The notes: generated from the letters alone by a model not told the origin. Positions 7,864 through 18,086 are shown, counted from the first letter of the stretch. The stretch: 45,403 nt of DNA from an uncultured Bacteroidales bacterium (GCA_905234795.1 CAJOIQ010000015.1:1-45403), one strand, 5' to 3'. A program made the numbers and translations.

Positions 7864-9015
7864 TTAGAAAATGACGTAGTCTTTCACGTCCTGGGCCGTG
7901 ACGGGGCTGCCGCCCAGGATGAGGAGGCGCTCCACTACGTTGCGAAGCTCGCGGATATTGCCCGGCCAGGAACGCTCCTGCAGCATCTTGATGGCTTCGG
8001 GCTGGAATTCCGGCACGGGCTTTCCGTTCTCGGCGCTGATGCTCTCGGCAAAGTGGTTCACCAGCAGGGGAATGTCCTCCTTGCGGTCGTCCAGGGCTGG
8101 CACCCGGAGGACAATCACGCTCAGGCGGTGGTACAGGTCCTCCCGGAAATTGCCCTTGGCAATCTCCTCCTGCAGGTTTTTGTTGGTGGCGGCAATCACG
8201 CGCACGTCCACGGTGATCTCCTTGTCTCCACCCACCGGGGTGAGCTTTTTCTCCTGCAGCACGCGCAGCACCTTGGCCTGGGCCGGAAGGGACATGTCTC
8301 CAATCTCGTCCAGAAAGATGGTGCCGCCGTCGGCCTGTTCGAACTTACCTTTGTGGTCTTTGATGGCCGACGTGAAGGAGCCCTTTTTGTGGCCGAAGAG
8401 TTCGCTGTCGATGAGTTCCGACGGGATGGCGGCGCAGTTCACCTCCACGAAGGGCATCATGGACCGGTCGCTCATCTGGTAGATGCTCTGGGCCACCAGT
8501 TCCTTGCCGGAGCCGTTGGGCCCCGTGATGAGTACGCTGGCCTGGGTGGGAGCCACCTTGCCGATCATGTCCTTGAGGTGGGCGATGGGTGTTGCCTGGC
8601 CCACCATCTCCCGGCCATAAATCTTCTTCTTGAGGATTTTGGTCTCCTTCACCAGATTGGCTTTGTCGGTGGCGTTTTTGAGGGTGATGAGGATGCGGTT
8701 CAGGTCCAGGGGCTTCTCAATGAAGTCGAAGGCGCCCTTCTTGATGCAGTCCACGGCCGTGGTGATATCGGCATGGCCGCTCACCATGATCACGGGGGAC
8801 TCGATGCCTTCCTCGATGAGCTTGACCAGCATCTCGGTGCCGTCCATTTCCGGCATCTTGATGTCGCAGAAGATGGCGTCGTATTTCTCCTTCTGGGCTT
8901 TCTGCAAGCCTTCCAGGCCGTTTTCGGCCGTTTCTACCTGGTAATTCTCCATCTCCAGAATCTCCTTGAGGGAGTAGCGGATGGCGCGCTCATCGTCTAC
9001 AATCAGAACTTTCAT
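7864..9015 (-). CDS. Sigma-54-type response regulator lacking a DNA-binding domain
   Basis: An N-terminal receiver domain (phosphoacceptor Asp51, acidic pair Asp7/Asp8) precedes a sigma-54-interaction AAA+ domain. Walker A is GPNGSGKE (about residue 165), the sigma-54 contact loop is GSFTSA (canonical GAFTGA, about residue 211), Walker B is GTIFLDEIGD, and WPGNIRELRN marks sensor II. At 383 residues the protein stops just after the AAA+ lid, with no C-terminal Fis-type helix-turn-helix. Such HTH-less activators are known and would act without specific enhancer binding. No partner histidine kinase is visible. It heads the AsmA-prmA operon and is divergent from the CHASE2 operon. Confidence 0.88.
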   Translation of the reverse strand: MKVLIVDDERAIRYSLKEILEMENYQVETAENGLEGLQKAQKEKYDAIFCDIKMPEMDGTEMLVKLIEEGIESPVIMVSGHADITTAVDCIKKGAFDFIEKPLDLNRILITLKNATDKANLVKETKILKKKIYGREMVGQATPIAHLKDMIGKVAPTQASVLITGPNGSGKELVAQSIYQMSDRSMMPFVEVNCAAIPSELIDSELFGHKKGSFTSAIKDHKGKFEQADGGTIFLDEIGDMSLPAQAKVLRVLQEKKLTPVGGDKEITVDVRVIAATNKNLQEEIAKGNFREDLYHRLSVIVLRVPALDDRKEDIPLLVNHFAESISAENGKPVPEFQPEAIKMLQERSWPGNIRELRNVVERLLILGGSPVTAQDVKDYVIF

Positions 9016-9035
9016 GCGGGTATAACTTTATTATG

Positions 9036-9043
9036 CAAATATA
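9036..9043 (-). promoter_or_regulatory. -7 promoter box of the response regulator operon
   Basis: TATATTTG on the minus strand matches the Bacteroidetes -7 consensus and lies 20 nt upstream of the ATG at 9015. The matching -33 box is not clear. Confidence 0.5.
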
Positions 9044-9076
9044 CGAAAAAAAGGGATATAGTTAAGCATGGCTCCA

Positions 9077-9108
9077 TTTGGCTTTGTCATCAGAAAATCG
9101 TAATTTCG
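9077..9108 (+). promoter_or_regulatory. Promoter of the CHASE2-caspase operon
   Basis: TTTG at 9077-9080 and TAATTTCG at 9101-9108 (one mismatch to TAnnTTTG) are spaced by 20 nt. The start point would be near 9115, 11 nt before the ATG at 9126. This rules out an in-frame TTG start at 9078, which lies inside the promoter. Confidence 0.55.
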
Positions 9109-9125
9109 CACAGAGGATAAAAAAG

Positions 9126-10241
9126 ATGGGTAGGATAAATATTACTTGGAACTGGTCAGACTTTGTTTCCTGGCTTTCTGGCGGGTATCGGCGCGCTCAT
9201 TGGTGGCATGCCGGGGCCATTTTACTGCTCATTGTTGTCTTTACATGCCTTTTGCGATGGATTGGCTTGTCCGTAGCGTTCTTCAACCCAATCGGGGAGG
9301 CTTTTGGAGATTTGCATTTCAGTGACGGCTTCTTTTATTCCCACAATATCGGTGTCAATGTGGGAGAACCTGTTCCAGACCTGGTCATCGTAGATCTGAG
9401 CGGTCTGCAATCCAGGGAAGAAATCGCAGCCCGTTTGTCGCAGGTGGAGGCCTGTCAGCCTGCTGCCGTGGGGCTGGACATTATCTTTGCGCAGGCTTCC
9501 AGCGTAGACCGCCGGGCCGATGATTCCTTGTCCCGTGTGCTAGTTCGGATGAAAGACCGGCTGGTAATAGCAGCCAATCGTACTGCTCCTGTGCCGGAGT
9601 TTTCTTTCTTTTCGGACGGATCCTATCGTGAAGGGGATGTGCGGCTGCCGGACGGCGTTCTGCGTAGTTTCGTTCCTTCGGAGGGCAGTTTTTCCGCCGA
9701 GGTCCTGTCGGCGGCAGGATATACGGACATTTATTCCAATAAGGAGCGGCTGATCGACTTCAGAAAGGCCGAGTTGTATTCCTATCCCTCCACAGAGCAT
9801 CTTACGGCTGCCGGCCTTCAGGGTAAGGTGGTATTGGTGGGAGACATTGGGGATTTGCGGGACAGCCACAGGGCGGCGGTCCCCATCAACGGAAAAACCC
9901 GCGTTTCGGGCGTGGAACTGTTCGCCCAGGAAATCTACACCCTTAGCCAGGGAAACTATTACCGCCAGCCTTCCCGTTGGCTGGATATGGTTTTGGCTGT
10001 GTTGCTGGTTTATCTATTTCTGGTGTTTGTCGTTTGCCGTATCTTTGACCAGGGAAAGCCTTTTAACGGCCTCCTGGTAGGTTTCTGGCAGTTGCTATTC
10101 ATTGTTGTCCTTTTCTTTGTGGACTGGATGCTGTTTTTCCGTGCAGGTATCTGGCTTCCGCCGGGAGCAACGCTCATCGGCCTGGGGTTCGCCGGTTTTG
10201 CCGGAGAATTGTTCTACTGGATTAAATCCCATTGCAAATGA
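9126..10241 (+). CDS. CHASE2-domain membrane sensor without an output domain
   Basis: The 371-residue protein has an N-terminal membrane helix (about residues 24-48), an extracytoplasmic domain of about 210 residues, and three C-terminal membrane helices. The CHASE2 pattern is seen in LVIVDLSG, AVGLDIIFAQ, LQGKVVLVGDIGDLRDS and the late GVELFAQEIYTL. CHASE2 is a ligand-sensing module normally joined to kinase, cyclase or protease outputs. Here the chain ends just after the helices, so the output is probably a separate protein. The stop overlaps the start of the caspase-like gene by 4 nt, which makes that protein the natural partner. The ligand is unknown. Confidence 0.82.
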   Translation: MGRINITWNWSDFVSWLSGGYRRAHWWHAGAILLLIVVFTCLLRWIGLSVAFFNPIGEAFGDLHFSDGFFYSHNIGVNVGEPVPDLVIVDLSGLQSREEIAARLSQVEACQPAAVGLDIIFAQASSVDRRADDSLSRVLVRMKDRLVIAANRTAPVPEFSFFSDGSYREGDVRLPDGVLRSFVPSEGSFSAEVLSAAGYTDIYSNKERLIDFRKAELYSYPSTEHLTAAGLQGKVVLVGDIGDLRDSHRAAVPINGKTRVSGVELFAQEIYTLSQGNYYRQPSRWLDMVLAVLLVYLFLVFVVCRIFDQGKPFNGLLVGFWQLLFIVVLFFVDWMLFFRAGIWLPPGATLIGLGFAGFAGELFYWIKSHCK

Positions 10242-11842
10242 AAAAGATTGTTTCTCTGCTGTTCTTTTTGCTTCTTGCCTGTGCCGCTGTGTGGGCACAG
10301 AGCTTGAAGACGGTGAATGTCCGGGGTGGTTTCTATACGGGAGTCTACGATTCCAAAACCGGAACTTGGATTATTCCGGCAAGATACACCCGAGGGGAAT
10401 TGATAGGAACCTATAAAGGGGTTGAATATTACTGCATATACAAAGGAGACAAATATGCCATTTTCAACAGCAAAGGGAAACAACTCAGCGATTTCGAGTT
10501 TTATTTTCTTCCTCCCCAGCAGCCTTTCTCGGATGGCTATCTGTGCCTCAGCCGCAAACAATATCTTCAGGGCGGATGTGGTATTATAAGCCTGGACCCT
10601 TATGGAGAGGTTATCCCGTTTATCTACTCCAATACTTTTTTTCAAGGTTACCAAGCAGTCCTGGTGAGTGGTCAGCACACTTACTATAAGGAGATTGAAG
10701 AGTTGGATGCCATTCGGGAAAAGAAACTGAAACCCAAGGTTGAGCAGCCGTCTGCACCCACCGATGTAAAGACGCAGGCTTCCACTCAGGTGGCGGTGGT
10801 CACCCAGCCCGCCCCGGCACAGCGGCCAACAGTGAAGATTCTATCCCCCACAGCGGGGCCTTATACATCGGCCGAAGCCGTCGTTCGGTATCAGGCAAAA
10901 ACCTTCGACGGGTCTAATCCCCGCCTGCGGCTTTACGTGAACGGCGCGCAGCAGGACGTGAAATGGGACAATGACACGCGTTCCATCAAGGCTGATTATA
11001 AGGAAGTGAAAATCACACTGCCGGACGAGGTGGGGAAGTCCTGCGTACTGCGCATGACAGTGGAGGACGGTGGATACCGCTATAACGAGGATCAAGTGGA
11101 GCTGACCTATGCCGGCGCTCCCCACAAATCCAACCTTCACATTCTGGCTATCGGCATCAACAACTACCGGTCCAAGACCCTGGATCCCTTGAAAAGTGCT
11201 GTCAAGGATGCTCATGACTTCGTGGAGGCCATCCGGAAACTGGATTTGTCGGATTATGCCCACGTGGACACCGAGATTATCAGCCAGGAGCAGGCCGAGC
11301 GGGACGTGATTATCGGCAAGATGGACCACCTGGCTACCACTGTCCAGCAGGGAGATGTGGTAATTCTCTTCCTGGCCGGCCATTCTATCCTTGCCGGAAA
11401 GAATGACGGGTATTTCATGGCCGTTAATTCCGATGCCGATAAACGCTGGACCGGAGTTGCTTATTCCGAAATCCGGGGGTGTGTGAGACAGATTGTGGAC
11501 CGCAAAGCCAACGCCGTCCTGTTCATGGACAGTTGCCATGCCGGAGCCATGATGGACACGCGTGGAAGTCTCCCCACTATCCAATTGTCGGACCCGGATG
11601 TCGTGGGCTTCTATTCCAGCACGGCCAACCAGTTGTCGTCCGAAAATAACGGGAACGGCGTGTTTACGCGTGCGTTGGTAGAGGGCCTCAAAGGCGGAGC
11701 AGCCGAAAAAGGTGTCATTTCCGTGAACAGCCTGAATTCGTTCCTGTCCGACAAAGTGCACAACGCTAAGGATGGACTGCAATCTGTGGTGGTGGAAAAC
11801 AATCGGGGTGTCAATTTTGAATTGTTCCGGGTAAAACAGTGA
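10238..11842 (+). CDS. Secreted caspase-like (peptidase C14) protein
   Basis: The 534-residue protein has a signal peptide (cleavage near AVWAQ), an N-terminal region with WG-repeat-like strands (PARYTRGELIG type), a Pro/Ala/Gln linker (about 165-195), an Ig-like segment (about 200-290), and a C-terminal caspase fold. The catalytic dyad is visible: His382 in LAGHS and Cys433 in MDSCHAG. The caspase p20 start is seen as HILAIGINNYR and an acidic DxxDF-like helix follows. The start is the ATG at 10238, which overlaps the CHASE2 stop. Caspase homologues cleave after basic or acidic residues; the substrate here is unknown. Its export, rather than cytoplasmic location, argues against a simple abortive-infection effector. 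Confidence 0.85.
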   Translation: MKKIVSLLFFLLLACAAVWAQSLKTVNVRGGFYTGVYDSKTGTWIIPARYTRGELIGTYKGVEYYCIYKGDKYAIFNSKGKQLSDFEFYFLPPQQPFSDGYLCLSRKQYLQGGCGIISLDPYGEVIPFIYSNTFFQGYQAVLVSGQHTYYKEIEELDAIREKKLKPKVEQPSAPTDVKTQASTQVAVVTQPAPAQRPTVKILSPTAGPYTSAEAVVRYQAKTFDGSNPRLRLYVNGAQQDVKWDNDTRSIKADYKEVKITLPDEVGKSCVLRMTVEDGGYRYNEDQVELTYAGAPHKSNLHILAIGINNYRSKTLDPLKSAVKDAHDFVEAIRKLDLSDYAHVDTEIISQEQAERDVIIGKMDHLATTVQQGDVVILFLAGHSILAGKNDGYFMAVNSDADKRWTGVAYSEIRGCVRQIVDRKANAVLFMDSCHAGAMMDTRGSLPTIQLSDPDVVGFYSSTANQLSSENNGNGVFTRALVEGLKGGAAEKGVISVNSLNSFLSDKVHNAKDGLQSVVVENNRGVNFELFRVKQ

Positions 11843-12660
11843 AACTGGCGTTAACAGGTCTTTGGGCTGCATTCCTTCTTGCCTTGATGTCGCCTCTGGC
11901 CGGGGCGCAGTCCCTTTGGGTCTATTCCGTTACGGGAAAGGCCGAGATGACGGCGGCCGATGGCAATGTGCAGATACTCTCCCGGGGAGTCCCCCTCACC
12001 TGGGATTCGAAGGTGAGAACCGAATCCGATGCCAGCCTGTGCATCTATGACAGGGATGCGCAAAAACTCATTGTGGCGCAGTCCACCGAGTGGAAGAGTG
12101 TCCGGGACCTGGCCCGTTCACAGAAGAAAGCACCTTCTCTTGCTAAGCGTTTTTCTGAGTATTTCTGGTTGGCACTGAATGGCAGGATTGAAGAGAAAAA
12201 CACCGGCAATTCCGGGACGGTTTACCGGGACAGCCAGCAGCTACGGGACATTCTTGCTTCGCTGGGCCGATACCAAGTCCGGCTTTCTCTGGTGGATATT
12301 TCCAGCCGGAAGGAAATGGGAACCACCCTGCCCGTGGGACAGTGTGTCTATCTTAGGATAACCAACATGTGCGATATTCCCCTGTTTGTGAGCGTGCTGG
12401 ATAAGGACGAGGCCGGAGAATTGTACCCCTGCCTCTATACTTCCTATCTCACGGAGACCCCCCAGTTGCTGCTGCCGCCAGGAGGTACGGTTACTTTTGA
12501 CGCTTTTCCCCTCTGTCTCACCGATCCCGCCGGGACAGAGATTCTCATTCCCGTAACCTATCCGGAGCCTTTCCTTCTGGAGGAGCTTATTCAGGAATCG
12601 GCCGAAACGCTGGTGTCTGTCCCCTCCATCCAGTTTCCCATCATGACGGTTTCTGAATAA
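11839..12660 (+). CDS. Exported DUF4384-like protein of the caspase operon
   Basis: The GTG start overlaps the caspase stop. A signal peptide (to about residue 24, LAGAQ) is followed by a FecR-like strand-rich part (VTGKAEMTAADG, RGVPLTWDSKVRT) and a C-terminal DUF4384-like domain (about 150-270) recognisable from the PVGQCVYLRITNMCDIPLFV and LLLPPGGTV segments. DUF4384 domains are repeatedly found fused to or beside caspase-like proteases, so this protein probably binds, presents or restrains the protease in the periplasm. It carries no catalytic motif. The FecR-like assignment is weaker than the DUF4384-like one. Confidence 0.62.
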   Translation: MKLALTGLWAAFLLALMSPLAGAQSLWVYSVTGKAEMTAADGNVQILSRGVPLTWDSKVRTESDASLCIYDRDAQKLIVAQSTEWKSVRDLARSQKKAPSLAKRFSEYFWLALNGRIEEKNTGNSGTVYRDSQQLRDILASLGRYQVRLSLVDISSRKEMGTTLPVGQCVYLRITNMCDIPLFVSVLDKDEAGELYPCLYTSYLTETPQLLLPPGGTVTFDAFPLCLTDPAGTEILIPVTYPEPFLLEELIQESAETLVSVPSIQFPIMTVSE

Positions 12661-12667
12661 AATTGAC

Positions 12668-12675
12668 TATATTTG
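12668..12675 (+). promoter_or_regulatory. -7 promoter box of the cmk-ispH-fumarase cluster
   Basis: TATATTTG at 12668-12675, 21 nt before the cmk ATG, matches the Bacteroidetes -7 consensus. The -33 element is not evident at the expected spacing. Confidence 0.5.
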
Positions 12676-12696
12676 TAAACCTAACACACGCTTTCT

Positions 12697-13410
12697 ATGA
12701 CCATTCCGGACATCATCATCGCCGTAGACGGCTATTCTTCCACCGGCAAGAGCACTTTTGCCAAAATGGTGGCGGCAGAATTCGGTTTTCTGTACCTGGA
12801 CAGCGGTGCCATGTACCGAGGCGTAACGCTGGCGGGGCTGGAGTCCGGGGTCATTGCCGACGGTAAAATTGACGAGGCAGCCCTGCTGCCGGTGATGGGT
12901 CCGCTGGACCTTCACTTCCGCCGGGACGACGGTGCCACCAAACTGTATCTGGGGGACCGTTGCATAGAAAAGGAAATCCGTGGCTGGGAGGTGTCCCAGT
13001 ACGTTTCTCCCGTGAGCGCCATTCCGCAGGTACGTGCCTGGGTGGATGACAAACTCCATGCCTTCGCTGCCGGCGGCCGAGTGATTATGGACGGCCGGGA
13101 CATCGGCACCACCGTTTTTCCCAATGCCGAACTGAAGGTTTTCATGACGGCCGATCCCATGGTGCGCGCCCAGCGCCGCTATGAGGAACTGTTGGCCAAG
13201 GGAGAAAAAACCACCCTGGAAGAGGTTGTGGCCAACCTGAAGGACCGGGATTACCGGGATTCGCATCGGCCCACCTCACCTTTGAGACAGGCCGCCGACG
13301 CTTATGTCCTGGACAATACCCACATGACGCTCCATGAAGAACTGGTGTGGATGCTGGGCCTGCTGCAAGGGAAGTTCGGCCTTCTGGAAAGCCCCGGCCT
13401 GTCATGTTAA
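12697..13410 (+). CDS. cmk: Cytidylate kinase
   Basis: Cmk phosphorylates CMP and dCMP using ATP in pyrimidine nucleotide recycling. The 237-residue protein begins with IIAVDGYSSTGKST, the P-loop (residues 11-19), then LDSGAMYRGVTLA, the CMP-binding GRDIGTTVFPNAELKVFM, and the lid and C-terminal RDxRDSHRxxSPL motif seen here as RDYRDSHRPTSPL. Length and motif order are typical. It overlaps ispH by 7 nt, and the cmk-ispH pair is a recurrent arrangement in Bacteroidales. Confidence 0.95.
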   Translation: MTIPDIIIAVDGYSSTGKSTFAKMVAAEFGFLYLDSGAMYRGVTLAGLESGVIADGKIDEAALLPVMGPLDLHFRRDDGATKLYLGDRCIEKEIRGWEVSQYVSPVSAIPQVRAWVDDKLHAFAAGGRVIMDGRDIGTTVFPNAELKVFMTADPMVRAQRRYEELLAKGEKTTLEEVVANLKDRDYRDSHRPTSPLRQAADAYVLDNTHMTLHEELVWMLGLLQGKFGLLESPGLSC

Positions 13411-14282
13411 ACGTAGAGATTGATCCCGGCTCCGGCTTCTGCGGAGGAGTGATCCGCGCCATTACCTGCGCGGAACAGACGCTGTCCGACATCGGCAAAC
13501 TGTATTCCCTGGGTGACATTGTACACAATGAGGAAGAGCTGGCCCGTCTTAAAAAGCAGGGGCTCGTTACCATTAATCAGCTTTCCCAGGTGCCGGAAGG
13601 GGAGACCGTCCTTATCCGGGCTCACGGAGAACCTCCTTCTACCTATGAGGAAGCTGCCCGGCGCTGCCTTTCTGTCATCGACTGTTCCTGCCCGGTGGTG
13701 CTGCTGCTCCAGCGCAACATCCGTGAGGCATATGCCCGCCTGCACAGCGACGGCCGCCACGGCCAGGTGCTCATCTTCGGCCGGGTGGGTCACGCCGAGG
13801 TTCTGGGCCTGCTGGGGCAGGTAGACGGGGACGCCCTGGTCATCGAGGACGTCGCCATGCTGGAATCGGCACTGGCCAAGGGGACCGTGGACCTTTCGCA
13901 GCCCATTGAAATCTTCTCCCAGACCACCAAGAGTCCGCGGGAATATTCCGATATCTGTGATTTCCTCACCGCCCGCGGCGCCCATCTCACGGTACACGAC
14001 ACCGTCTGTGCGCAGGTGGCTTCCCGCCATCAGAAACTGACGGCCTTTGCCGCCGCCCACGACGTCATCCTCTTCGTGTCCGGCAAACAGTCCTCCAACG
14101 GCAAGGTGCTCAGCAATCTTTGCCGCCGCGTCAATACCCACACCTATCTTGTAGGCGGTGTAGGAGACCTGGACGCCTCCTGGTTCCGCGACAGCCAGTC
14201 CGTTGGCGTATGCGGCGCCACCTCCACCCCCAAATGGCTCCTGGAAGAAGTGGCCGAAGCGGTAAGAAATCTAATAATCTAA
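13404..14282 (+). CDS. ispH: 4-hydroxy-3-methylbut-2-enyl diphosphate reductase
   Basis: IspH carries out the last step of the MEP pathway, reducing HMBPP to IPP and DMAPP with a [4Fe-4S] cluster. The three cluster cysteines are visible in GFCGGV (Cys13), DCSCPVV and VCGATSTP. Conserved histidines lie in GDIVHNE and RAHGE, and the SGKQSSN motif matches the family SxN substrate motif. An in-frame ATG further upstream at 13347 would lie wholly inside cmk, so the ATG at 13404, immediately before the conserved N-terminus, was chosen. The 292-residue length fits the single-domain form rather than the IspH-S1 fusion. Confidence 0.95.
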   Translation: MLNVEIDPGSGFCGGVIRAITCAEQTLSDIGKLYSLGDIVHNEEELARLKKQGLVTINQLSQVPEGETVLIRAHGEPPSTYEEAARRCLSVIDCSCPVVLLLQRNIREAYARLHSDGRHGQVLIFGRVGHAEVLGLLGQVDGDALVIEDVAMLESALAKGTVDLSQPIEIFSQTTKSPREYSDICDFLTARGAHLTVHDTVCAQVASRHQKLTAFAAAHDVILFVSGKQSSNGKVLSNLCRRVNTHTYLVGGVGDLDASWFRDSQSVGVCGATSTPKWLLEEVAEAVRNLII

Positions 14283-14287
14283 TATAT

Positions 14288-15934
<1,647 letters not shown>

Positions 15935-15951
15935 ATGGCCGCCGGGCGCGC

Positions 15952-16060
15952 TGCGCTTAATCGGCTAATTATCAATAGTTTAGGTTTCTCTCTTGATCCC
16001 AATCAGCATCAAGAGAGAAACCTAACTTCTTGATACACAGCAAATTAAGCCGCAAGCGCA
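15952..16060. terminator. Large composite palindrome after the fumarase gene
   Basis: An 18-bp perfect inverted repeat (15980-15997 with 16008-16025, loop 10 nt) sits inside an outer, imperfect stem: TGCGCTT..CGGCTAATT at 15952-15970 pairs with AATTAAGCCG..AAGCGCA at 16043-16060. It ends the fumarase transcript region and precedes the PspC promoter. No T-run follows, so Rho-independent termination is uncertain. It could also be a repeat element or a protein-binding cruciform. Confidence 0.5.
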
Positions 16061-16090
16061 AAAAATATTTTATAAATTATACTACTATGT

Positions 16091-16123
16091 ATTGCAAAGT
16101 ACCAAAAATTATTTATATCTTTG
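16091..16123 (+). promoter_or_regulatory. Promoter of the PspC-PadR operon
   Basis: TATCTTTG at 16116-16123 matches the -7 consensus. ATTG at 16091-16094 is a weak -33 box at a 21-nt spacing. The ATG at 16145 follows 21 nt after the -7 box. Confidence 0.6.
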
Positions 16124-16144
16124 CAGTGAAAAATACTTTGCGAT

Positions 16145-16702
16145 ATGAAAAAAGTAGTGAATGTTTCTTTGGCAGGACGCAGCTTCACGCTGGAGGAAGA
16201 TGCCTACAACCGGCTCACAGACTATCTGGAGCACTATAAAGCCCGCCTGACGGTGACGGAAAGCCAGAAGGCCGAAGTTATGGAAGACATCGAGGGCAGG
16301 GTGGCCGAACTTTTCTACCAGTCCGTAGGAGCAGGAGACCGCGTGGTATCCCTGGAACTGGTGGAGCAAGTGGCCCGGGCCCTGGGCATGCCGGACGGCT
16401 CCCAGGAAGGGCCCCGGCCGAATACCGCGGACCCCGGCGTGGAGAGGAAGCTGTTCAGAGACCCGGACGACAAAAAGATTGCCGGCGTTTGCAGTGGCCT
16501 GGCCATTTACCTGGACGTAGACGTCACGCTCATCCGTATCCTCATGTTGGTGGCCATCATCTTCGGCACAGCCGGCATCTGGATCTACATCATCTTCTGG
16601 ATTGCCGTTCCCGTAGCCGATACTCCCGCCAAGAAGTGTCAGCTTCGCGGCCTGGCCCCCACTCCGGAAAACATGTCCCGTTTCACCACTTATTCCCGAT
16701 AA
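16145..16702 (+). CDS. PspC-domain membrane protein
   Basis: The 185-residue protein has a cytoplasmic N-terminal part (about 1-100) with a helical, HTH-like composition, then a PspC domain: KLFRDPDDKKIAGVCSGLAIYLDVDVTLIRI, followed by two hydrophobic stretches (about 130-160). PspC proteins sense or relay envelope stress in phage-shock-type systems. It is transcribed with the PadR regulator and a second PspC-like protein (17032-18075), whose N-terminal region aligns in pattern (SLAGRSFTLEEDAYNRL against SIGGYAFTVEKDAAAAL). The two are probably paralogues. Confidence 0.8.
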   Translation: MKKVVNVSLAGRSFTLEEDAYNRLTDYLEHYKARLTVTESQKAEVMEDIEGRVAELFYQSVGAGDRVVSLELVEQVARALGMPDGSQEGPRPNTADPGVERKLFRDPDDKKIAGVCSGLAIYLDVDVTLIRILMLVAIIFGTAGIWIYIIFWIAVPVADTPAKKCQLRGLAPTPENMSRFTTYSR

Positions 16703-16705
16703 GCC

Positions 16706-17035
16706 ATGGATACCCCCAGTGAAAATGTCCGCTCGCAAATGCGGAAAGGGGTGCTGGAATACTGCATCCTTCGCATCCTCAGCCAAAAGGAGGCCTATGC
16801 GTCCAGCATCCTGGAAGAACTGAAAAACGCCAACATGCTGGTGGTGGAGGGCACCCTGTACCCCCTGCTCATCCGGCAGAAGAACCAGGGGCTGTTGAGT
16901 TACCGCTGGGAAGAATCTACCCAGGGTCCTCCCCGCAAGTACTATGTCATTACAGACAAAGGCCGGGACCAGCTGGCCGATATGGATGCCGCCTGGCAGG
17001 AATTGGTTAACAGTATTGATACATTAAAGAAATGA
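16706..17035 (+). CDS. PadR-family transcriptional regulator
   Basis: The 109-residue protein matches the small (subfamily 2) PadR form: a winged helix beginning RKGVLEYCILRILSQKEAYASSILEEL, the wing with VVEGTLYPLLIRQKNQGLLSY, and GPPRKYYVITDKGRDQL. PadR proteins are usually repressors that release DNA on binding a small ligand. It lies 3 nt after the first PspC gene and overlaps the second by 4 nt, so it probably autoregulates this operon in response to envelope stress. The ligand is unknown. Confidence 0.9.
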   Translation: MDTPSENVRSQMRKGVLEYCILRILSQKEAYASSILEELKNANMLVVEGTLYPLLIRQKNQGLLSYRWEESTQGPPRKYYVITDKGRDQLADMDAAWQELVNSIDTLKK

Positions 17036-18075
17036 AGATAACGGAACAATTAAGTATCGGCGGATACGCCTTTACTGTGGAGAAAGACGCTGCAGCAGCC
17101 CTGCAGGAATATATCGGCGCCCTGGAGCAGCATTATCTGTCCCAGGAAGGCGGAAAGGAAATCATGGACGGCATCGAGGAACGCGTGGCCGAGCTTCTGC
17201 TGGACAAGGTTGGCCGCGGCGGAGTGGTCACTCTGGACCATGTGAACGCAGTCATCAACATCGTAGGCCGACCGGAACGCATAGAGGCCGATGACCCGGG
17301 GATGGGAGCATCGGCCGGGGAAAAACAACCCCGCAAACTGTTCCGGGACATGGAGAATAAACGTCTGGGCGGTGTCTGCGCCGGTCTGGCCACTTTCTTC
17401 CAGATTGACGTGGCCTGGATCCGTCTGGGATTCGTAGTTCTGTCCCTGTTGGGACTGCTGGCTGTCACCAACAACGGCGTGGTTACTACCGGCGTGCCCC
17501 TGCTGTACTGCATCCTGTGGGTGGCCATGCCCGCCGCCCGCACGGCCCAGGACCGCTGGGCCATGAACGGAGAAGGCGGAACGGCCGATGAAATCCGCCG
17601 CAATGTACAGGCCGGCCTGCACGAGATGGGCAATGCCGCCCGCGAAGTGAGCCGTTCGGACTTCTTCCAGAAGTTCGGCAAGGCCTTCCTGCTGGTTATC
17701 GGCGTGGTGTTTCTGGTAGCCGGCGCATCGGGCCTGGCATCCATCTCCATCATCAGTCTGAACAACCTGCCGGTGCTGGGACTGTCCTGGCAAGGCTGGA
17801 TGGACCAGATAAACGGCTGGGCTCCCTGGATGAGTGAATGGCTGGCCCAACCCTGGGTTCCTGCACTGCTGTCCCTGGCAATCCTCCTGCCCCTCATCGG
17901 CATCCTCTATGCCGGCGTGATGATGGTCTTCGGCTTTAAATCGCCCTCCTGGCGGCCCGGGCTGGTGATTTTTATCCTTTGGCTCATTGTGCTGGTGGTG
18001 CTGAGCGTCACCCTGTTCACGGGGGCCGTCACCGCCGATTACTTCCATATTGAGCACACCCTGTTCAATCTTTAG
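17032..18075 (+). CDS. PspC-domain multi-pass membrane protein
   Basis: The 347-residue protein repeats the N-terminal module of the 185-residue PspC protein (residues 1-90), then has the PspC domain (KLFRDMENKRLGGVCAGLATFFQIDVAWIRL, about 100-170, two helices). A linker (about 180-215) leads to further hydrophobic helices near 220-245, 275-305 and 315-335. The start overlaps padR by 4 nt. Paired PspC-like proteins around a PadR regulator are seen in Bacteroidetes; they probably form the membrane part of an envelope-stress response. Confidence 0.78.
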   Translation: MKITEQLSIGGYAFTVEKDAAAALQEYIGALEQHYLSQEGGKEIMDGIEERVAELLLDKVGRGGVVTLDHVNAVINIVGRPERIEADDPGMGASAGEKQPRKLFRDMENKRLGGVCAGLATFFQIDVAWIRLGFVVLSLLGLLAVTNNGVVTTGVPLLYCILWVAMPAARTAQDRWAMNGEGGTADEIRRNVQAGLHEMGNAAREVSRSDFFQKFGKAFLLVIGVVFLVAGASGLASISIISLNNLPVLGLSWQGWMDQINGWAPWMSEWLAQPWVPALLSLAILLPLIGILYAGVMMVFGFKSPSWRPGLVIFILWLIVLVVLSVTLFTGAVTADYFHIEHTLFNL

Positions 18076-18086
18076 TTTTTTCTTGC

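Noticed and set aside
7255..9120. A 621-codon plus-strand frame opposite the response regulator and AsmA-like genes
   Set aside because: It is a GC-driven antisense frame across two clearly coding minus-strand genes and has a low-complexity His/Gly/Val-rich translation with no family pattern.
9126..12660. Calling the CHASE2-caspase operon an antiphage defence system
   Set aside because: The protease and third protein have signal peptides and no nucleic-acid-sensing domain is present, so an envelope role is at least as likely.
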